Below are positions 43,424 to 51,598 of a DNA stretch of 64,000 nucleotides, one piece after another. How positions within the stretch are numbered: position 1 is the stretch's first letter; every line of letters starts with the position of its first letter. The position numbers were made by a program, and so were the translations under genes. Location of the stretch: positions 1 through 64,000 of the forward strand of contig NZ_VSSR01000071.1 of NCBI RefSeq assembly GCF_008123515.1, given 5' to 3'. Source of the DNA: Bradyrhizobium cytisi (lineage in GTDB: Bacteria > Pseudomonadota > Alphaproteobacteria > Rhizobiales > Xanthobacteraceae). A model generated the notes under the pieces. It was not told the DNA's origin and did no database searches. It saw only the letters and a program-made list of their open reading frames with translations.

Positions 43424-43872
43424 TGGCGGTGCCGCATATCGTCAAAAGCACGATCCTGGACGCGCCGACCGATGCGGCGTGGTCGTTGCTGCGCGATTTC
43501 AACGGGCACGACCGCTGGCATCCGGCGGTTGAGACCTCCTCGATCGAGCGCGCACATTCCCCGGACAAGATCGGCTGCGTCAGGCGGTTCAAGCTCAAGG
43601 ACGGCGCAGAGCTGCGCGAGCAATTGCTGGCGCTGTCCGACCTCGAACAGAGCTTCAGCTACTGTCTGCTCGATACCCCGATCCCGATGTTCAACTACGT
43701 CGCCCATGTCCGCCTGCTGCCGGTCACCGACGGCGATCGCACCTTCTGGCATTGGGAGTCGCGCTTCACGACCAAGCCCGAGGACCGCGACCGCATCACC
43801 CACATGGTTGCCGAAGACATTTATCAGGCCGGGTTCGAGGCAATCCGCCGCCATCTGAGGGAGGCCGCATAA
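43423..43872 (+). CDS. SRPBCC-family protein 2 (paralogue of preceding gene)
   Basis: 149 residues from the ATG at 43423, which shares a base with the previous stop (TGATG). The order of motifs is the same as in the neighbour: WSLLRDFNGHDRWHPAV, DKIGCVRRFKL, LREQLLALSD, YVAHVRLLPVTDGDRTFWHWE. The two are clearly related but diverged, so the duplication is old. Likely a heterodimer or two ligand-binding partners for the molybdenum enzyme encoded next. The next gene begins immediately after its stop. Confidence 0.87.
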   Translation: MAVPHIVKSTILDAPTDAAWSLLRDFNGHDRWHPAVETSSIERAHSPDKIGCVRRFKLKDGAELREQLLALSDLEQSFSYCLLDTPIPMFNYVAHVRLLPVTDGDRTFWHWESRFTTKPEDRDRITHMVAEDIYQAGFEAIRRHLREAA

Positions 43873-44691
43873 ATGGGCGTGACAGTGAAGACTTTCACCA
43901 GCGCCAGTGAGGCGGCGGGCGCGCTGTCCACCGACCGCAGCGCGCGCTATCTCGGCGGCGGCACGCTGGTGATGCGCGCGCTGAACGAGGGCGACGTCAC
44001 AATCTCGACCGTCGTTCGCGCCCAGGACCAGGCGCTGACCCGGATCGATGCCTCCGGCCCGCGCATCACGCTGGGCGCCGGCGTCACTTTCGCGCGCGTC
44101 CTTGCCGAGCGAGATCTCGGCTTCCTTCACGCCCCTGCCCGTTCGATTGGTGGCCCGGCCGTGCGCAACATGGGGACTGTCGGCGGCAATCTCTTCGCCC
44201 CGAACCCGTATGGCGATTTCACCGTCGCGCTGCTGGCGCTCGATGCCACCGTCGCCGTGCAAGGCGGCTTTGGCGCGCGCGACATCCCGATTGAGGAGTT
44301 TTTGCAGGCCCGCGACCGTCAAGCCGGCACGCTGGTCCTGTCGGTCTCCTGCACCCGTCCCGCAAGCAGCGAAGCGTTTCGGTATCGCAAGATCGCGCGC
44401 ATCAAGCCGAAGGGCGGCTCTGTCATCACGCTGGCCGCGCATCTGCCGATCAGCGGCGGCCGGATCGCTGGCGCGCGGATCGCGTTGGGCTCGATGGCAC
44501 CGACCCAGATCCGGGCCCGCGCCGCCGAGCGGGCGCTGGAGGGCCACTCGCTGGATGCCGCAACCATAGCGGCGGCCGCATCCGCCGCCACTGAAGGAAC
44601 ATCGCCATCGGACAATGCGCTTGGCAGCGCCTGGTATCGCCGCGAGATCGTTGGCGTCCATCTGCGCCGTCTGCTGTCAGGACAGGAATAA
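43873..44691 (+). CDS. Molybdenum hydroxylase, FAD-binding medium subunit (CoxM type)
   Basis: 272 residues, normal for CoxM/xanthine dehydrogenase medium subunits. The FAD-binding motifs RYLGGGTLVMRAL and the second, GGPAVRNMGTVGGNLFAPNPYGDF, are present. It passes electrons from the iron-sulfur subunit to an acceptor. It is followed by small and large subunits in the M-S-L order of cox operons. No transit or Tat signal is seen, so the enzyme is cytoplasmic. Confidence 0.93.
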   Translation: MGVTVKTFTSASEAAGALSTDRSARYLGGGTLVMRALNEGDVTISTVVRAQDQALTRIDASGPRITLGAGVTFARVLAERDLGFLHAPARSIGGPAVRNMGTVGGNLFAPNPYGDFTVALLALDATVAVQGGFGARDIPIEEFLQARDRQAGTLVLSVSCTRPASSEAFRYRKIARIKPKGGSVITLAAHLPISGGRIAGARIALGSMAPTQIRARAAERALEGHSLDAATIAAAASAATEGTSPSDNALGSAWYRREIVGVHLRRLLSGQE

Positions 44692-44697
44692 ACGGTC

Positions 44698-45174
44698 ATG
44701 TCCAAGATCCCCCTGCAATTTCGTCACAATGGCCGCGACGTCGCGATCTTCGTCGACGGCGGCACCAATCTGCTGGTCGCGCTGCGCGAGCTGATCGGCG
44801 ACATGACGCCCAAATTCGGCTGCGGCCAGGGCGGCTGCGGCACCTGCAGCGTGCTGATCGACGGTGAGCTTCACCTCTCCTGCCTGACGCTGGCGGAAAC
44901 CGTCGCCGGCCGTTCGGTGGAGACGCTTGACGGCATGAAGCAGGGCCCGAACCTGCATCCGCTCCAGCGCGCCTTCGCCGACAATTTTGCCGCCCAGTGC
45001 GGCTATTGCACCCCGGGCATGCTGATGGCCGCAAAGGCCCTGCTCGACCGCAACCCGTCGCCGAGTCGCGACGAGGTCATTGAAGCCATCTCAGGCAACA
45101 TCTGCCGCTGCACCGGCTACGAGCCGATCATCAACGCCATCCTCGCCGCCGCCAGCGGCCGGGTCAGCGCCTAA
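44698..45174 (+). CDS. Molybdenum hydroxylase, [2Fe-2S] small subunit (CoxS type)
   Basis: 158 residues with both expected clusters: plant-type FGCGQGGCGTCSVLIDGE plus Cys in HLSC, and the helical-domain cluster QCGYCTPGM plus NICRCTGYEPI. Length is standard. It relays electrons from the molybdopterin site to FAD. All eight cysteine ligands are present. It lies six bases after the medium subunit and is followed by the split large subunit. Confidence 0.94.
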   Translation: MSKIPLQFRHNGRDVAIFVDGGTNLLVALRELIGDMTPKFGCGQGGCGTCSVLIDGELHLSCLTLAETVAGRSVETLDGMKQGPNLHPLQRAFADNFAAQCGYCTPGMLMAAKALLDRNPSPSRDEVIEAISGNICRCTGYEPIINAILAAASGRVSA

Positions 45175-45186
45175 GGGAACGTGACC

Positions 45187-46782
45187 ATGCTGGAACTGCG
45201 CAAGGACATCTTCGCCGACGAGCGCGACGACAATCTGAAGGAAATCGGCAAGGGCACCCAGCGCCAGGACATGCTCGGCCATGTCACGGGCACGTCGAGC
45301 TACTTCAACGACCACAAGCTCCAGGGCATGCTGCATCTGAAGGTCGTCCGCTCGACGCAGGCGCACGCCAGAATTCGCCGCATCGATACCACCGAGGCCG
45401 AGCGCTCCGCCGGCGTACGCCGGATCATCCGCGGCACTGATGTGCCGGTTAATCTCAACACGCTTCTGAGCCTGATCAATTTCGGCAAGGACGACGAGCC
45501 GTCGCTCGCGGTCGACAAGGTCCGCTACAAGGGCGAACCGATCGTCGCCATCGTTGCCGACAGCGAGCGCGAGGCCTTCGAGGCCATCGCAAAAGTCAAG
45601 GTCGACTACGAGCCGCTGGCGGCGGTGTTCGACGTCGAGGATGCGTTGAAGCCCGGCGCGCCCGTCGTCAACGAAACCTATCCCAAGAACACCTTCACCT
45701 ATCACGAGACCTACGACCACCAGAGGCTCCGCTTCGGCGATGCCGACGCGGCGCTCGCGACCGCCGACCACGTGCTGGAGCAGCGCTACCAGATGTCGCC
45801 GATCGAGCATGCGCCGACCGAGACCAATGGTGCGATCGCGGCGCCGGACACCAACGGCCGTTATGTGATCTACACCTCGACCCAGGCGCTGTTCTTCTCG
45901 GTCGACACCTGCGCCAAGATTCTGGACGTGCCGTCCAACACCTTCCACTTTATCGGCGGCACCGTCGGCGGCGGGTTTGGCGGCAAGGTGGACACGCTGA
46001 CCGAGCCGCTCGCCATTCTCGGCGCGATGCTGACCGGGCGGCCCGTGCGCTATGTGTTCGGGCGCGAGGAGGAGATGCAATACGGCCCGCCGCGCGGCGC
46101 CGAGCGCATCTACATCAAGGACGGCGTGATGCGCGACGGCCGCGTCGTCGCGCGCAAGATCCGCTGCTATTTTGACAGTGGCGCCTATACGCGGCTGTCC
46201 AGCTACGCCGCAGTGAAATGCGCAGCGCATTTGCCGGGTCCCTACACCATCCCCAACGTCTATGGCGACGTCTATTGCGTCTTCACCAACCGCACGCCGG
46301 CGACCGCCATGCGCGGTTTCGGCGTGACCGCGATGGACTTTGCCATCGAGTGCCAGATGGACAAGCTGGCACACCTCGTCAACATGGATCCGATGGAATT
46401 CCGCATCCTCAACGCCTATCGCGACGGCGACATGAAGGCGCACCGGCGCGAGGCCAAGAACACCGCGCTGATCGAATGCGTCCAGGTCGCGGCCGAGAAA
46501 GCCAAGTGGCCGCTTCGCGAGGAGTTCAAGCGAGCATCCTCGCGCAAGGACGGCGGCGGCAGCCGCGCGGTAATCCCGCCGACCCCGACGGATTCTTCGC
46601 GCGCGCGGCCCACCGCTCCGGCGCAGCAGCGCACCAGCTACGACCGTCTTCCACCCACCGTCACCCGCGAACCGCCGCGCGAGCCGCCACCACCACCTCC
46701 TCCGCCGCCCTCTCCGCGGCCAACCACGCCCTCGCATGGCGCGACCCGTTTCTCCTCCGTCTTCGGCACCAGGAGGCGCTAG
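45187..46782 (+). CDS. Molybdenum hydroxylase large subunit, N-terminal half (split gene)
   Basis: 531 residues from ATG 45187 (AGGGAA upstream; GTG 45181 possible). It matches the first part of xanthine dehydrogenase/CoxL large subunits: DMLGHVTGTSSYFNDHKLQG, the molybdopterin region GGTVGGGFGGKVDTLTEP, and PATAMRGFGVTAMDFAIE. Instead of continuing, it ends after a ~70-residue Pro-rich tail containing nine consecutive prolines. The second half is encoded by the next gene, with its own ribosome-binding site. Together they give the full set of cofactor-contacting motifs. Substrate unknown. Confidence 0.9.
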   Translation: MLELRKDIFADERDDNLKEIGKGTQRQDMLGHVTGTSSYFNDHKLQGMLHLKVVRSTQAHARIRRIDTTEAERSAGVRRIIRGTDVPVNLNTLLSLINFGKDDEPSLAVDKVRYKGEPIVAIVADSEREAFEAIAKVKVDYEPLAAVFDVEDALKPGAPVVNETYPKNTFTYHETYDHQRLRFGDADAALATADHVLEQRYQMSPIEHAPTETNGAIAAPDTNGRYVIYTSTQALFFSVDTCAKILDVPSNTFHFIGGTVGGGFGGKVDTLTEPLAILGAMLTGRPVRYVFGREEEMQYGPPRGAERIYIKDGVMRDGRVVARKIRCYFDSGAYTRLSSYAAVKCAAHLPGPYTIPNVYGDVYCVFTNRTPATAMRGFGVTAMDFAIECQMDKLAHLVNMDPMEFRILNAYRDGDMKAHRREAKNTALIECVQVAAEKAKWPLREEFKRASSRKDGGGSRAVIPPTPTDSSRARPTAPAQQRTSYDRLPPTVTREPPREPPPPPPPPPSPRPTTPSHGATRFSSVFGTRRR

Positions 46783-47805
46783 ATGACCCGGCATCGCGGA
46801 CGCGGCATCGCGTCGATCAACTATCCCATCGGCATGAATCTCGGCGGCGACCCCAGCCAGGCGCTGGTGCATTCCAACCCGAGCGGCAAGTTCACGGTGG
46901 CGCTGTCGTCGATCGACTTGGGACAGGGCATGAAGTCGGTGACGCGGCAGATCTGCGCGGAGACGCTGGGCGTGCCGGTCGAGGACGTCTATGTCGACAC
47001 CGCAGATTCCGACACCGGCCCGCATTGCATGGGCTCGTTCGCTTCGCGCGGCACCCATCGCGTCGGCAACGCCGTGATGGCGGCGGCCCGCGAGGCTCGC
47101 GGTGTCATGATGGAAGCTGCGGCCGAAGAGCTCGAGGTCAACGCCGCCGATCTCGAGACCGACGGGCGCGGCAACATCCACGTCAAGGGCGCGCCGCATC
47201 GCTCGATCTCGACCAAGGACGTCGCGATCGCCGCGCAGTTCAAGCAGGGCAAGACCATCTCGGGCCGCGGCATCTTCCTGGTGCCTCTCTCTGAAGTGAA
47301 TCCGGAGACCGGCGAGATGTCGCCCGCCACCTGCTACGCCCATGCCTGCCTGGTCGCCGAGGTCGAGGTTGACGACGAGACCGGCGAAGTTGCGATGGTG
47401 CGGATGGATTCGGCCTACGAGCTCGGCCGCGCGCTCAACCCGCGCCTGGTCGAGCAGCAGCTTGTCGGCGGCGCCTGGATGGGCGTCAGCCACGCGCTCT
47501 ACGAGACCCCGGAGCCATATTATCCCGAGCCCGTGCACGGCCCGCGCGACTTCGTCGAATATCTGATGCCCGGCCCCGGCGACATCTGCCCGCATGACAT
47601 TGCGGTGCTGGAGCGCCCTGCCCCCGACGGTCCATTCGGCGCCAAGGGTCCGGGTGAGATGTGTGCGAACCCCGTGCTGCCGGCGATCGCCAATGCGATC
47701 TTCAACGCGGTCGGTGTACGCATCGACGATCTGCCGATTACGCCGGAAAAAGTGTTGCGTGCGATCAAGGCCCAGGGCGGCACGCGGCCGCAGGCGCGGC
47801 GCTAG
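46783..47805 (+). CDS. Molybdenum hydroxylase large subunit, C-terminal half (split gene)
   Basis: 340 residues. Begins MTRHRGRGIASINYPIGMN, continues with DLGQGMKSVTRQICAETLGV and SFASRGTHRVGNAV, and ends with the active-site motif GAKGPGEMCANPVLPAIANA, whose Glu is the catalytic base in this family. AGGAGG at 46771-46776 lies inside the end of the previous gene, six bases before this ATG, showing separate translation. The stop/start junction is TAG-ATG with no overlap. It must assemble with the N-terminal half. Confidence 0.92.
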   Translation: MTRHRGRGIASINYPIGMNLGGDPSQALVHSNPSGKFTVALSSIDLGQGMKSVTRQICAETLGVPVEDVYVDTADSDTGPHCMGSFASRGTHRVGNAVMAAAREARGVMMEAAAEELEVNAADLETDGRGNIHVKGAPHRSISTKDVAIAAQFKQGKTISGRGIFLVPLSEVNPETGEMSPATCYAHACLVAEVEVDDETGEVAMVRMDSAYELGRALNPRLVEQQLVGGAWMGVSHALYETPEPYYPEPVHGPRDFVEYLMPGPGDICPHDIAVLERPAPDGPFGAKGPGEMCANPVLPAIANAIFNAVGVRIDDLPITPEKVLRAIKAQGGTRPQARR

Positions 47806-47817
47806 AGGGCCCGGTTC

Positions 47818-48699
47818 ATGGCGGTCCGCAGCAACATCGTCGGCATCGACAGCCCGGAGGCGCTGGAGAAGGCGCTGCGCGCCGCCTATTACCTTGCCGA
47901 CGAGGGCCTCGCGACTGCCGCCTACCTCGGCCTCGCGCTTGGCAAGCCGCTGTTGCTCGAGGGCGCACCGGGCGTCGGCAAGACAGAGGCCGCAAAAGCC
48001 ATCGCCGCCGTGCTCGGCCGCCGGTTGATCCGCCTGCAATGCTACGAGGGGATCGACGCCTCCGCGGCGCTCTACGAGTGGAACTACCCGCGCCAGATGC
48101 TCGCGATCCGCCAGGCCGGCGACGAAAGTATCGATATCTATGGCGAGACGTTTTTGATCGAGCGTCCCATGCTGGCGGTGCTGCGGGCCCCAGACTCCAC
48201 CGTGCTGCTCATCGACGAAATCGATCGCGCCGACCAGGAGTTCGAGGCCTTCCTGCTCGAATTTTTGTCCGACTTCCAGATTTCGATCCCCGAGCGCGGC
48301 ACGGTGCGCGCCACTGAGCGACCCGTCGTCGTGCTGACCTCGAACCGCACACGCGATTTGCACGAGGCGTTGCGCCGCCGCTGCGTCTACCACTGGATCG
48401 ACTATCCCACCGAAGAGCGTGAGGCACGCATCGTCATGCTGCGGGCTTCCAGTGTTGCGGAAGCGACCGCACGCGCCGTCGTCGCGGCCGTCGGCAGGCT
48501 CCGTCGCGAGCCGCTCAGCAAGGCGCCGGGCATCGCCGAAGCCGTCGATTGGGCCGAGGCCGCAACGCTCCTACACAGGGGCGGCGCGCGCTGGCCCGAC
48601 GCCTTCAGGCGCTCGATCGGCGTGGCGCTGAAGGATGAGGAGGATCTGCATTTCATCTCGCCCCGGCTCGACGCCATGCTCGCGGAGGCAACCGCATGA
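47818..48699 (+). CDS. MoxR-family AAA+ ATPase (CoxD type)
   Basis: 293 residues. Walker A EGAPGVGKTEAAK (residues 49-60), Walker B TVLLIDEIDRADQEF and sensor VVLTSNRTRDLHEAL are intact. MoxR/CoxD ATPases work with VWA partners to insert or mature metal centres, for example the CuSMo site of CO dehydrogenase. The gene is coupled to the VWA gene (ATGA). Its presence directly after the large-subunit genes argues that this hydroxylase needs a similar maturation step. Confidence 0.93.
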   Translation: MAVRSNIVGIDSPEALEKALRAAYYLADEGLATAAYLGLALGKPLLLEGAPGVGKTEAAKAIAAVLGRRLIRLQCYEGIDASAALYEWNYPRQMLAIRQAGDESIDIYGETFLIERPMLAVLRAPDSTVLLIDEIDRADQEFEAFLLEFLSDFQISIPERGTVRATERPVVVLTSNRTRDLHEALRRRCVYHWIDYPTEEREARIVMLRASSVAEATARAVVAAVGRLRREPLSKAPGIAEAVDWAEAATLLHRGGARWPDAFRRSIGVALKDEEDLHFISPRLDAMLAEATA

Positions 48700-49817
48700 G
48701 CACCGACCTCCAACTGCCACAGGCCGCCCGCATCTTCGTCTCCTTCGTTGCACTCATGCGCGCCAACAGCTTTGCCGTCGCCCCGGAGCAGACCACCGCG
48801 TTCCTCACAGCGATCGAGTTGCTCGGCCCACGCGACCTCGGGGATATCAGACAGGCGGCACTGGCCACTCTCGCTCCACCGCCCGAACGCCGCGCGAGTT
48901 TTGACCGCCTGTTCGACCTCCACTTCCGCGGCAGCGAAGCGTTGGAGCGCGTCGATGATGGCGAGGACGACGAGACCGTCAGGCTACAGGAAGAGGGCCG
49001 CGGCGACGAGGAGCCGCTGCTCTCCGAGGAGGCCAATGAGTCCGGCCTGACCGCCACCCGCACCGAGGCGCTGGTTGAACGCCGCTTTGCGCAGCTTTCC
49101 ACGACAGATGCACTCCGCCGCCTGTCGCGCGAGGCTCCCCGGCGGCTGCCGCGGCGGCGCGGCCATCGCCGCATGCGCGCCCGTCGCGGTCCCTTTGCCG
49201 ATCTCCGCCGCACCTTGCGCGACTCCGTCCGGAATGACGGCGAAATTCTGCGGCTCGGCCATATGAAGCGACGCCAGCGCCCGCGAAAGTTCCTGCTGCT
49301 GATCGACGTCTCCGGCTCGATGAAGAGCCGTACAGAGGAGAACATGAAACTCGCTCATGCGCTGGTCCAGGCTGCGCCCAATGTCGAGGTCTTCACCTTC
49401 GGCACCCGGCTGACCCGCGTCACTCGTTCGTTGCGGCTGAAGCGGCGCGAGCAGGCGCTGAGTGCGGCCGCGCATCTCGTCAGCGACTGGGACGGCGGCA
49501 CCCGCATCGGCGACGCGCTGCGGGCCTTCCTCGCAGTGCCGCGGTTCGGCGGGTACGCGCGAGGGGCGGCCGTGGTCATCGTCTCGGACGGGCTGGAGCG
49601 GGGCGAACCCGATGCACTCCGTGACGCCGTGGCCAAACTGTCGCGGCGGGCCTGGCGCGTCAGCTGGCTGACGCCGCTCGCGACCGGGCAGAGCTTCCGT
49701 CCGCAGACGGAAGCGCTGGTCGCCATCGAGCGCTTCGTCGACGACCTCGTCGACGGCGGATCCAGCACGTCGATCGTTGCCCACGTACTGGCACTGGGAC
49801 GAAGGAGAGTTGCGTGA
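48696..49817 (+). CDS. VWA-domain protein (CoxE type)
   Basis: 373 residues. The C-terminal half is a von Willebrand A domain with the metal-ion-dependent adhesion site DVSGSM (residues 204-209), then DGGTRIGDALRAF and VVIVSDGLERGEPDALRDAV. The N-terminal half is acidic then Arg-rich (APRRLPRRRGHRRMRARRG). CoxE proteins pair with CoxD ATPases as maturation factors. Overlaps both neighbours (ATGA upstream, GTGA downstream). Confidence 0.92.
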   Translation: MSTDLQLPQAARIFVSFVALMRANSFAVAPEQTTAFLTAIELLGPRDLGDIRQAALATLAPPPERRASFDRLFDLHFRGSEALERVDDGEDDETVRLQEEGRGDEEPLLSEEANESGLTATRTEALVERRFAQLSTTDALRRLSREAPRRLPRRRGHRRMRARRGPFADLRRTLRDSVRNDGEILRLGHMKRRQRPRKFLLLIDVSGSMKSRTEENMKLAHALVQAAPNVEVFTFGTRLTRVTRSLRLKRREQALSAAAHLVSDWDGGTRIGDALRAFLAVPRFGGYARGAAVVIVSDGLERGEPDALRDAVAKLSRRAWRVSWLTPLATGQSFRPQTEALVAIERFVDDLVDGGSSTSIVAHVLALGRRRVA

Positions 49818-50698
49818 CCGAGATTGTCGACGGGCATCATCATATCTGGCGGCAGGCCGATCTGCCCTGGCTGGTCGGCCCAATGCAGCCGCGCATCTTC
49901 GGACCCTACGAGGCGGTCCGGCGCGACTATCCGATCCGGGAATATCTCAACGACCTCGAGGGCAGCGGCGTCACCCGCTCGGTCTACGTTCAGACCAACT
50001 GGGCCAACGACCGCTTCGAGGACGAAGCCGCCTGGGTGCAGCAGACCGCCGACGAGCACGGCTGGCCACATGCCATCGTCGCCTATGCCAATTTCGCGGT
50101 CGACGACGTGCGCCCGCAGCTCGACCGCCTGAAGCGCTATCCGCTGGTGCGCGGCGTACGCATGCAGCTGCACTGGCACGAGAACCCGCTCTATCGCTTC
50201 GCCGCAAAGCCCGATCTCTGCATCGATCCCATGGTCCGTCGCAACATTGCGCACCTCGCCGACTACGGCTGGAGCTTTGATCTCCAACTCTTCGCGCCTC
50301 AGATGCCGGATGGAGCGCAGCTTGCGGGGTCCTGTCCCAAGGTGACCTTCGTCCTTCAGCATGCCGGCATGCACGAGGACCTTTCGCCTGGGGGGCGCGC
50401 TGCCTGGCGCGCCGGGATGGCCCGGCTCGCGACGTGTCCGAACGTGGTCTCCAAGCTGTCGGGGCTCGGCACGTTCATCCATCGCAACGACCCCGCGCAT
50501 ATCGCCGCCGTCGTCACCGACACCGTCGCGATCTTCGGCGCCGAGCGCTGCCTGTTCGGCTCCAATTTCCCGATCGAGAAGTTGTGGACCAGCTATCGCG
50601 AACTCGTCGACGCCTTTCGTGCAGCGGCAGCACCGCTGAACGCCGAGCAACGAGATGCGATCTTCAGAGGCACCGCAACGCGCGTCTATCGGCTTTGA
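49814..50698 (+). CDS. Amidohydrolase-2 family protein (lactonase-like TIM barrel)
   Basis: 294 residues, starting with GTG that overlaps the preceding stop; AAGGAGAG lies upstream. The N-terminal VDGHHHIW gives the paired metal/substrate histidines, and FGSNFPIEKLW near the end carries the conserved Asn/Pro region in place of the usual SDWP. PMVRRNIAHLADYGWSFDLQ and VSKLSGLG are typical of the group containing fuconolactonases and 2-pyrone-4,6-dicarboxylate lactonases. It probably hydrolyses a lactone or pyrone. The aspartate common in the last motif is replaced by Asn, which may alter activity. Confidence 0.88.
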   Translation: MTEIVDGHHHIWRQADLPWLVGPMQPRIFGPYEAVRRDYPIREYLNDLEGSGVTRSVYVQTNWANDRFEDEAAWVQQTADEHGWPHAIVAYANFAVDDVRPQLDRLKRYPLVRGVRMQLHWHENPLYRFAAKPDLCIDPMVRRNIAHLADYGWSFDLQLFAPQMPDGAQLAGSCPKVTFVLQHAGMHEDLSPGGRAAWRAGMARLATCPNVVSKLSGLGTFIHRNDPAHIAAVVTDTVAIFGAERCLFGSNFPIEKLWTSYRELVDAFRAAAAPLNAEQRDAIFRGTATRVYRL

Positions 50699-50728
50699 CA
50701 GATAAAAGCAGAACAGGGAGGGATACGA

Positions 50729-51577
50729 ATGGCGCTCGAGATCAAGATCCTGGATTACGGCGATATCGAGCTGGAATCGAGCTTCCTGGTGCTTGGCCGC
50801 GACTGCGGCCGCACCCGCCGCGTCCTTACGCTGGGCTTTCTGATCCTCGGCGGCAAATATCCGGTCGTGGTCGACACCGGCTATCGCTCCAACCAGATCA
50901 TGGAAACGCTGGGCATGCGCGGCTTGCAGTACCACGAGAACATGATCGAGAACCAGCTCGCACGCCACGGTGTGCGCATGGGCGATGTCCGCTTTGTCTG
51001 CCACACCCATCTGCACATCGACCATGCCGGCAAGGACGATCTGTTCCCGATGAACACGACTGTCGTCCTCAACCGCAAGGAGCTGGAATATTCGGTTTCC
51101 GGCCTGATGCATCCGCAATATCCGGCACCCGACATCAAGCACCTGATCGACCGCCTGCACACCAAGAGCGCGCTGCGCTTCCTCGACCTCGAGATCACCG
51201 GCCCGATCGAGCTGATGCCCGGCGTCTATTGCGACGCCGCCAACGCTCATACCGAGGGCTCGATGAACATCATCGTCGAGACCGCCGACGGCATCGCTAC
51301 CATCTGCGGCGATGTGATCTACGATATCAATGACCAGATCGTCACGCCCTTCAACGAGATCCACGATTGGGAGCCGCGCACGACCGGCAATCACGGCACC
51401 AGCAAGCGCGCGGAGAAGGCCGCGATCAAGAAGCTGCTCAGCAACTCGCGCTATCTGCTGCCGGTGCACGACCGCCCCGCCAAGATCGAAGGCGGCAACG
51501 TCGTGGGCCGTCTCCAGGACCAGGTGCCGGGCCCGATCGTGCAGTCCCTGCCCGCGCGGAACTGGTTTCCGGCCTGA
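50729..51577 (+). CDS. Metallo-beta-lactamase-fold hydrolase (AHL-lactonase-like)
   Basis: 282 residues. The metal motif HTHLHIDHAGK, later AHTEGSMNIIV, CGDVIYD and LPVHD supply the dinuclear zinc ligands of the N-acyl-homoserine-lactone lactonase group. The ATG follows AGGGAGGGA. Many members cleave other lactones or esters, so quorum quenching should not be assumed; the neighbouring amidohydrolase and SMP-30 domain are also lactonase-like. No signal peptide. Confidence 0.9.
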   Translation: MALEIKILDYGDIELESSFLVLGRDCGRTRRVLTLGFLILGGKYPVVVDTGYRSNQIMETLGMRGLQYHENMIENQLARHGVRMGDVRFVCHTHLHIDHAGKDDLFPMNTTVVLNRKELEYSVSGLMHPQYPAPDIKHLIDRLHTKSALRFLDLEITGPIELMPGVYCDAANAHTEGSMNIIVETADGIATICGDVIYDINDQIVTPFNEIHDWEPRTTGNHGTSKRAEKAAIKKLLSNSRYLLPVHDRPAKIEGGNVVGRLQDQVPGPIVQSLPARNWFPA

Positions 51578-51598
51578 GATGATCTTGAGGACCGACCC

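Noticed and set aside
46540-46790. Frameshift splitting the molybdenum hydroxylase large subunit
   Set aside because: The second half has its own AGGAGG and ATG, and the first half ends in a long in-frame Pro-rich tail. Both point to two real genes.
45091-48393. Very long open frame (about 1100 codons) on the minus strand
   Set aside because: It lies wholly opposite the molybdenum hydroxylase and MoxR genes, whose motifs are unmistakable. GC-rich third positions leave the opposite strand free of stops.
43873-49817. CO dehydrogenase operon
   Set aside because: Gene order resembles cox, but the large subunit is split, and I could not find the cysteine-containing CO dehydrogenase active-site loop in it.
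50729-51577. Quorum-quenching AHL lactonase
   Set aside because: The fold and metal motif fit, but many relatives act on other lactones, and nothing nearby concerns quorum sensing; kept only as lactonase-like.
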